Source: Pseudomonas sediminis (GTDB taxonomy: Bacteria > Pseudomonadota > Gammaproteobacteria > Pseudomonadales > Pseudomonadaceae). Taken from it: a stretch of DNA of 64,000 nucleotides. This document shows positions 59,705-64,000 of this stretch, one piece after another; the stretch's first letter is position 1, and each line of letters opens with the position of its first letter. The notes under the pieces were generated by a model, which saw only the letters and a list, made by a program, of their open reading frames with translations, was not told the origin of the DNA and did not search any database. Location: assembly GCF_002741105.1 (NCBI RefSeq), contig NZ_NIQU01000010.1:62001-126000 (forward strand). Reading direction: 5' to 3'. The translations under genes and the position numbers were made by a program.

Positions 59705-60130
59705 TCAGGGCTTGTCCGGGCGAATATCGAAGCCGCCCTTGTTCTGGCTGACGATGCGCAGGTGCTGGGTTTCCCCGGCTTTCACCGGCACCGCCACTTC
59801 GCGCAGCAAGCGGCCCATGCCGCACAGGGTGTCGTCCATGCGATCCGGCGTGATGCCAACCACGCGCGTGCCTGTCGGCACCTGAAAGGTGGCGACCTCG
59901 CCGACGCCGATGCGCGCTGCGACCTTGCGATCCACCTCGATGGCCACGAAGCAGCCGCCCCCCATCATCCCGAAATCGCGGTTGACCACGATCTGCGCGC
60001 CGTTCGCCTGCGCCTCCTGAAACGCCAGCAGGCGGTCTTCCGGTACCGGTTTGACGTTCTCGGGGTCACCCCGATATGACGAACAACCGGCCAACAGCAA
60101 CAGCGGTAGAGCGATGAGGATCGAACGCAT
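59705..60130 (-). CDS. Outer-membrane-type lipoprotein of unknown function
   Basis: A 141-aa protein with signal peptide and lipobox (MRSILIALPLLLLAGCSSYRG; Cys-16). The body has MMGGGCFVAIEVDRKVAARIGVGE and PTGTRVVGI, resembling DUF2846-like lipoproteins, but no firm family. Residue +2 is Ser, so outer-membrane sorting is expected. ATG 60130 chosen since it begins the signal peptide. Confidence 0.78.
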   Translation of the reverse strand: MRSILIALPLLLLAGCSSYRGDPENVKPVPEDRLLAFQEAQANGAQIVVNRDFGMMGGGCFVAIEVDRKVAARIGVGEVATFQVPTGTRVVGITPDRMDDTLCGMGRLLREVAVPVKAGETQHLRIVSQNKGGFDIRPDKP

Positions 60131-60314
60131 GAAGCCCTCCATGGGCAGATAAGTGCTGCCTGAGTATTGGGGTTGGCGAGCCCGCGGGCAAGGTATCGAT
60201 AACATCGATGCCCAAAAGCAAAAGCATCGATTTCTGTAATGATCGGTGCAATGTTTTCATCTCTCTCGACCCCAGCGCCAACTTCTTCGGCGCAACTGAT
60301 CGGAGATTACTCAG

Positions 60315-60581
60315 ATGAAATTCACAGCGCTCAACGCCACCCTCCTCGCCGCTTTCACCCCTATCGCATTCGCCAGCGAGAAAGCGCCAGACAGCACCAA
60401 AGTGAACGTACAGGAATACCAGTACGGCATGCAGCTGGACATCGACACCGTCCTGCAGCGCACCGACAACAGCCGCAAGAGCGGTGTAGTGCCCAGCGTC
60501 ATCGTTTACCGTGACAGCCAGGGCGAAGTGCACGCCGTGCGTTTCGTGGAATGGGGCGGCCTGAGCAACCAGAACGGCTAA
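60315..60581 (+). CDS. DUF2790 periplasmic protein
   Basis: An 88-aa exported protein: signal peptide MKFTALNATLLAAFTPIAFAS and the conserved QEYQYGMQLDIDTVL..VVPSVIVYRDSQGEVHAVRF of DUF2790, a Pseudomonas-specific family of unknown function. GGAG lies 8 bp before the ATG. The 180-bp upstream region has repeated ATCGAT (60197-60229) that could be an operator. Confidence 0.85.
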   Translation: MKFTALNATLLAAFTPIAFASEKAPDSTKVNVQEYQYGMQLDIDTVLQRTDNSRKSGVVPSVIVYRDSQGEVHAVRFVEWGGLSNQNG

Positions 60582-60634
60582 ACCACAGGTTGCCTGATGC
60601 CCCGGCCGAGTCACTCGTCCGGGGCAATGCCATT

Positions 60635-61072
60635 TCAGCCTTGCAGACGCTTGACCAGTCGTGCCTGCAGCGCTTCCAGCTCGGCCGGGTCGGCCTTGCT
60701 CGCTGCGTGAACACCTAGGCCTTCGCCCTCGAAACGCGGAATCACATGCATGTGGATGTGGAACACCGTCTGCCCGGCAGGCGCGCCGTTGAACTGCGCG
60801 ACTTGCACGCCAGCCGGCTGCAACTCATCGACCACGGCCTGGGTGACCTTCTTCACCACGGCCATGACCTTGGCCAGGCTGGCGTCGTCGATTTCCAGGA
60901 TATTGCGCGCGGCCGCGCGCTTGGGAATGACCAGACTGTGGCCCCTGGATTGCGGGAACAGATCGAGGAAGGCCAGTACATCGTCGTCCTCGTAGAGTGT
61001 GTAGCAGGGCAAGTCGCCACGAATGATCTGGGCGAAGATGTTCTGGGAGTCGTAAGTACCGTGCAGGCTCAT
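60635..61072 (-). CDS. HIT-family nucleotide-binding protein
   Basis: A 145-aa histidine-triad hydrolase (Hint/HinT branch): NIFAQIIRGDLPCYTLYEDDDVLAFLDLFPQSRGHSLVIPK and catalytic triad GQTVFHIHMHVIPRF. Likely hydrolyses AMP-linked substrates. ATG 61072 (MSLHGTYDSQN) is preferred to a longer frame. Confidence 0.9.
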   Translation of the reverse strand: MSLHGTYDSQNIFAQIIRGDLPCYTLYEDDDVLAFLDLFPQSRGHSLVIPKRAAARNILEIDDASLAKVMAVVKKVTQAVVDELQPAGVQVAQFNGAPAGQTVFHIHMHVIPRFEGEGLGVHAASKADPAELEALQARLVKRLQG

Positions 61073-61248
61073 GCCGATGGGCTCCGGGCCGGGTGGATGA
61101 AAACCGCACCATACCGCCTCGTTCACGTACAGGGAACCGGGCAGGATTGCTCGAGTCGATGACTACTAGCAGCTGGATCGATTTCCGGCGCTCAGGCTAC
61201 TCGTGTTCTGATCGCTCCTTCTTCGCCCCATTCGACATGGAACTCCAC

Positions 61249-61950
61249 ATGACCGACCTCAGCCCATTCCACATCACCCGCAAATGGCCTGCCCAGCATC
61301 CCGAGCACCTGCAGCTGTATTCGCTGCCCACCCCCAATGGGGTCAAGGTCTCGATCATGCTGGAAGAAATCGGCCTGCCCTACGAACCGCACCTGGTCGA
61401 CTTCGGCAGCGATGACCAATTCAGCCCCGAGTTTCTCTCCCTGGCGCCGAACAACAAGATTCCCGCCATCCTCGATCCCGACGGCCCCAATGGCCATCCG
61501 CTGCCGCTGTTCGAGTCCGGCGCGATTCTGATCTACCTGGCGGAAAAGACCGGCAAGCTGCTGCCCCAGGATGCCGCTGCACACTACGAGACGATTCAAT
61601 GGCTGATGTGGCAGATGGGCGGCCTGGGGCCGATGTTTGGCCAACTCGGTTTCTTCGTCAAATTCGCCGGCAGCCAGTTTGAAGACAAGCGTCCACGCGA
61701 CCGTTACGCCGCTGAATCGGCACGCCTGCTGGGCGTACTCGACCAACACCTGCAAGGCCGTGACTGGATCGCTGGCGAATACAGCATCGCCGATATCGCC
61801 GTATTCCCCTGGATTCGCACCCTGGCGGATTTCTACCAGGCCGGTGATCTGGTGCAGTTCGAGCGCTTCACCAACGTGCGCCGCGTGCTCGATGCCTTCC
61901 TCGCTCGCCCGGCGGTGCAGCGCGGCCTGAACATCCCCGCACGAGGCTGA
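61249..61950 (+). CDS. Glutathione S-transferase (YghU/YfcG nu-class-like)
   Basis: A 233-aa GST with N-terminal thioredoxin-like domain (LQLYSLPTPNGVKVSIMLEEIGLPYEPHLVDF, NNKIPAILDPDG, LFESGAILIYLAEKTG) and helical C-terminal domain (WIAGEYSIADIAVFPWIRT). YfcG-type members have disulfide-bond reductase activity. An alternative ATG lies 12 bp upstream. Confidence 0.88.
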   Translation: MTDLSPFHITRKWPAQHPEHLQLYSLPTPNGVKVSIMLEEIGLPYEPHLVDFGSDDQFSPEFLSLAPNNKIPAILDPDGPNGHPLPLFESGAILIYLAEKTGKLLPQDAAAHYETIQWLMWQMGGLGPMFGQLGFFVKFAGSQFEDKRPRDRYAAESARLLGVLDQHLQGRDWIAGEYSIADIAVFPWIRTLADFYQAGDLVQFERFTNVRRVLDAFLARPAVQRGLNIPARG

Positions 61951-61956
61951 TGCAGT

Positions 61957-61983
61957 TGTGGGAGTCGGCCGCCGACTCCCACA
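61957..61983. terminator. Perfect palindromic terminator between GST and carrier genes
   Basis: TGTGGGAGTCGGC-C-GCCGACTCCCACA; serves the convergent genes on both sides. Confidence 0.75.
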
Positions 61984-62003
61984 TCGTTTCTCTCGCACTT
62001 GCC

Positions 62004-63314
62004 TTAGGTAGTCGCAGCCACCTTTTTCTCGGCACTGCGCTGATCGGCCTGCCCGCCCAGGTACCAACCCAGCAGTCCCCACAGCGCCGCACTGGCAGCC
62101 CCTACCAACGCCACCAGCCAGGCGCCCTGGGCCAGCATGTCCAGCAGGCTCTTGAGCCAACCACTCATGGCGTCGCCCGCGCGATAGATCACGGTGTCGA
62201 TGAAGTTCTTCGCCTTGTACTTGCTCTCGGCATCCAGCGGCGCGAAGAGCATCTCTCGCCCAGGCCGCACGAAGGCATATTCACCGATACGCCGGACGAT
62301 CATCAGCGCCGCCAGCATGGCGAAGGTCGGCATCAACGCCAGGCCGATGAAACCGACACACACCATTAGCGGCACACAGGCCAACAACACTCGCACGCCC
62401 ATACGCCGCGCGATACGCCCGGTGATGAACAGCTGGGCAATCAATGCGCCAGCCTGCACCACGAAATCGATCACGCCGAACACCCGCACCTGCGCCGCGC
62501 GATCCGGGAACAGCTCGGCCACCAGACGTGCCTGCTCGAAGTAGAGAAAGGTGCTGGCCGTGGCCAGAAGAATCACGAAGCCGGCGATACCCAGCAGGTA
62601 GGGCGAAGCCAGTACCCGGGTCAACCCGCTGAACGGATTACCCGGCACGGGTCGACGTGGGCTCTCGGCCTGAACCGCACCGGCACGTCCCGCACCACCC
62701 TGCTCTCGCCAGCGCATCAGCACCTGCTTGAGCGTCAGCGCGACAGCCAGCAATACAGCGGCCAGCAGAATCAACCCGGCCTGACCAAGAGTGCCGATCA
62801 ACAGTGTACTGAGCGCGGGTCCTGCCAACCCGCCGACACTGGCTCCCGCGGCGATGAAAGCGAAGAGCCGCTTGGCCTGTTCGCTGTCGAATACATCCGC
62901 CATCAGGCTCCAGGCCACCGACACGACGAACAGGTTGTAGACCGAGATCCACACGTAAAAGCTACGCGCCAGCCATACACTTTCATCAGCGCTGAAAAAC
63001 AACAGGGCGAACAGCGCGAGGTTCAGGGTGAAGAAACCGTACACCCAGTCGATGAAATGAATCCGCGGCACCCGCGAACTGAGCCAGGCGAACAAGGGCA
63101 CCGCGATCAGCATCACCACGAAGGTGGCGGTGAACAACCATTGCAGGTTCTCCACCCCCGAGACGATGCCCATCGCCTCGCGGATCGGTCGCAGCATGAA
63201 GTAGCCCGAGAACAGGCAAAAGAACAGGGCAAAGCCGGCCAGCGCCGGCCACAACTCGTTGCGCTGCGCGTTGATGGCCAGAGCCACGCGCTGCGCCATC
63301 TTTGACGATGACAT
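62004..63314 (-). CDS. NTP/NDP exchange transporter-like MFS carrier
   Basis: A 436-aa integral membrane protein with about twelve helices (FALFFCLFSGYFMLRPIREAMGI, FTATFVVMLIAVPLFAWL, GLILLAAVLLAVALTL, etc.). The N-terminal YFMLRPIREAMG and FARPGREMLF-like FVRPGREMLFAPL are features of the ATP:ADP antiporter-related family in free-living bacteria. True substrate is unknown and plastid-type nucleotide exchange should not be assumed. Confidence 0.8.
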   Translation of the reverse strand: MSSSKMAQRVALAINAQRNELWPALAGFALFFCLFSGYFMLRPIREAMGIVSGVENLQWLFTATFVVMLIAVPLFAWLSSRVPRIHFIDWVYGFFTLNLALFALLFFSADESVWLARSFYVWISVYNLFVVSVAWSLMADVFDSEQAKRLFAFIAAGASVGGLAGPALSTLLIGTLGQAGLILLAAVLLAVALTLKQVLMRWREQGGAGRAGAVQAESPRRPVPGNPFSGLTRVLASPYLLGIAGFVILLATASTFLYFEQARLVAELFPDRAAQVRVFGVIDFVVQAGALIAQLFITGRIARRMGVRVLLACVPLMVCVGFIGLALMPTFAMLAALMIVRRIGEYAFVRPGREMLFAPLDAESKYKAKNFIDTVIYRAGDAMSGWLKSLLDMLAQGAWLVALVGAASAALWGLLGWYLGGQADQRSAEKKVAATT

Positions 63315-63360
63315 GCGAAATTCCTCGAACGGGCGCGCCAGCTCGGCGCGCCGGCATCAC

Positions 63361-64000
63361 TCAGCCGTATCTGACGCCAGTCAGACGCTCGGCTACCCAC
63401 CACAGGCGCGCCGCAGCATCAGCATCGGCTGCCGCATCCGGCACCTTGGCCAGACCTAAGGGGCCGCGTTTTTCCTCTTCGCCGGTCGGGCCGTAATAAC
63501 GACCGCCCTCGGCTTCGGCCGCCGTCGCCGCGAACAGCGATGACAGCGCACCTTGCGCTGCCGAGTGATACACGTCGCGGTCCTTCGCCCACTCGCGGGC
63601 GAACTCGCTTTCCAGTCCAGGCCCGCGTTCGACCAGTTCGGTGACAGCCACGCCAGGATGCGCAGCCACGCTGCGGATGCCCCAGTCATTGGCCAAACTG
63701 CGCCGCTGCAACTCGAAGGCCATCATAAGACAGGCCAGCTTCGACTGGGCGTAGGCGGCATAGGGGTTGTAGTTGTTCTGCGACTGCAGATCATCGAAAT
63801 TGATGCTGCCGCGGTTCACGGCGATGCTCGCCAGGGTCACCACACGCGGGTCGGCCGACTTGCGCAGCGACGGCAGGAGCAAACCGGTCAGGGCGAAATG
63901 GCCGAGGAAGTTGGTCGCCAACTGCATCTCGAAACCATCGCGGGACACGCCACGCTGTGGTGGCGCCATGATCGCCGCGTTGTTGATCAGTACGTCCAGC
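63361..64000 (-). CDS. Short-chain dehydrogenase/reductase (5' end outside window)
   Basis: The visible 213 codons begin LDVLINNAAIM, the NNAG-type motif of SDRs, followed by ATNFLGHFALTGLLLP, the Tyr-x3-Lys catalytic pair in YAAYAQSKLACLMM and AAHPGVAVTELVERG. Looks like the retinol-dehydrogenase/WWOX-like branch with a long C-terminus. The Rossmann start lies beyond position 64000. Confidence 0.85.
   Translation of the reverse strand, partial: LDVLINNAAIMAPPQRGVSRDGFEMQLATNFLGHFALTGLLLPSLRKSADPRVVTLASIAVNRGSINFDDLQSQNNYNPYAAYAQSKLACLMMAFELQRRSLANDWGIRSVAAHPGVAVTELVERGPGLESEFAREWAKDRDVYHSAAQGALSSLFAATAAEAEGGRYYGPTGEEEKRGPLGLAKVPDAAADADAAARLWWVAERLTGVRYG

Noticed and set aside
1..64000. CRISPR array, tRNA or rRNA genes, phage integrase or transposase
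   Set aside because: Looked for and not found: no regularly spaced repeats with spacers, no tRNA-like cloverleaf noticed by eye, no DDE or tyrosine-recombinase motifs among the proteins.

Overview
The window reads as a chromosomal segment of a high-GC gammaproteobacterium of the genus Pseudomonas, most likely close to the P. mendocina/P. oleovorans group. Gene content and order from nqrA through gap, mfd, csiV, mtnP, nagZ, psrA, lexA, sulA, topA, fadAB, uup, slt to a kinase/dehydrogenase/oxidase/AraC cluster match, from memory, the P. aeruginosa PA2999-PA3027 backbone. REP-type palindromes of Pseudomonas kind recur. No rRNA, tRNA, CRISPR array, integrase or transposase was seen.

Layout. 1-36 kb is conserved core: respiratory sodium pump subunit, glycolytic dehydrogenase, transcription-repair coupling, murein recycling (a cytoplasmic-looking YkuD enzyme, NagZ, then thioinosine phosphorylase), the psrA/lexA control region with well-formed operators, SOS (lexA-sulA), topoisomerase I, the fadBA beta-oxidation operon, ABC-F ATPase, lytic transglycosylase, CheV, pirin, and a putative three-enzyme polyol/glycerol-phosphate cluster with an AraC regulator. 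35.5-43 kb carries a RiPP metallophore (bufferin/HvfA-type) locus: a Cys-rich precursor with six EGxCG motifs, its MNIO enzyme, partner protein and a DoxX protein, with an ECF sigma/anti-sigma pair upstream and an ECF-like promoter in front of the precursor. Between the anti-sigma gene and the precursor lies an AT-rich insert of about 2.3 kb that looks like integron gene cassettes without an integrase: three plus-strand genes, each preceded by a GTTRRRY core site, with one well-formed attC.

43-51.5 kb is ordinary core/accessory metabolism: FMN glutamate-synthase-like protein, solute-binding proteins, agmatine deiminase with a LysR regulator, NadR-like/PnuC nicotinamide riboside salvage, and a TPR protein. 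51.6-58.3 kb is a polymorphic-toxin island: a probable secreted effector with a CdiA-type nuclease C-terminus, an immunity gene 1 bp behind it, then a row of probable orphan immunity genes, one broken by an 8-bp tandem repeat, ending in gene debris (an internally deleted copy of the neighbouring FAD monooxygenase gene, and SDR and LysR fragments). 58.3-64 kb returns to core-like genes: FAD monooxygenase, lipoprotein, DUF2790, HIT, GST, an NTP/NDP-exchanger-like carrier and an SDR cut by the window edge.

Family calls rest on motif recognition from the sequence; no database search was run.
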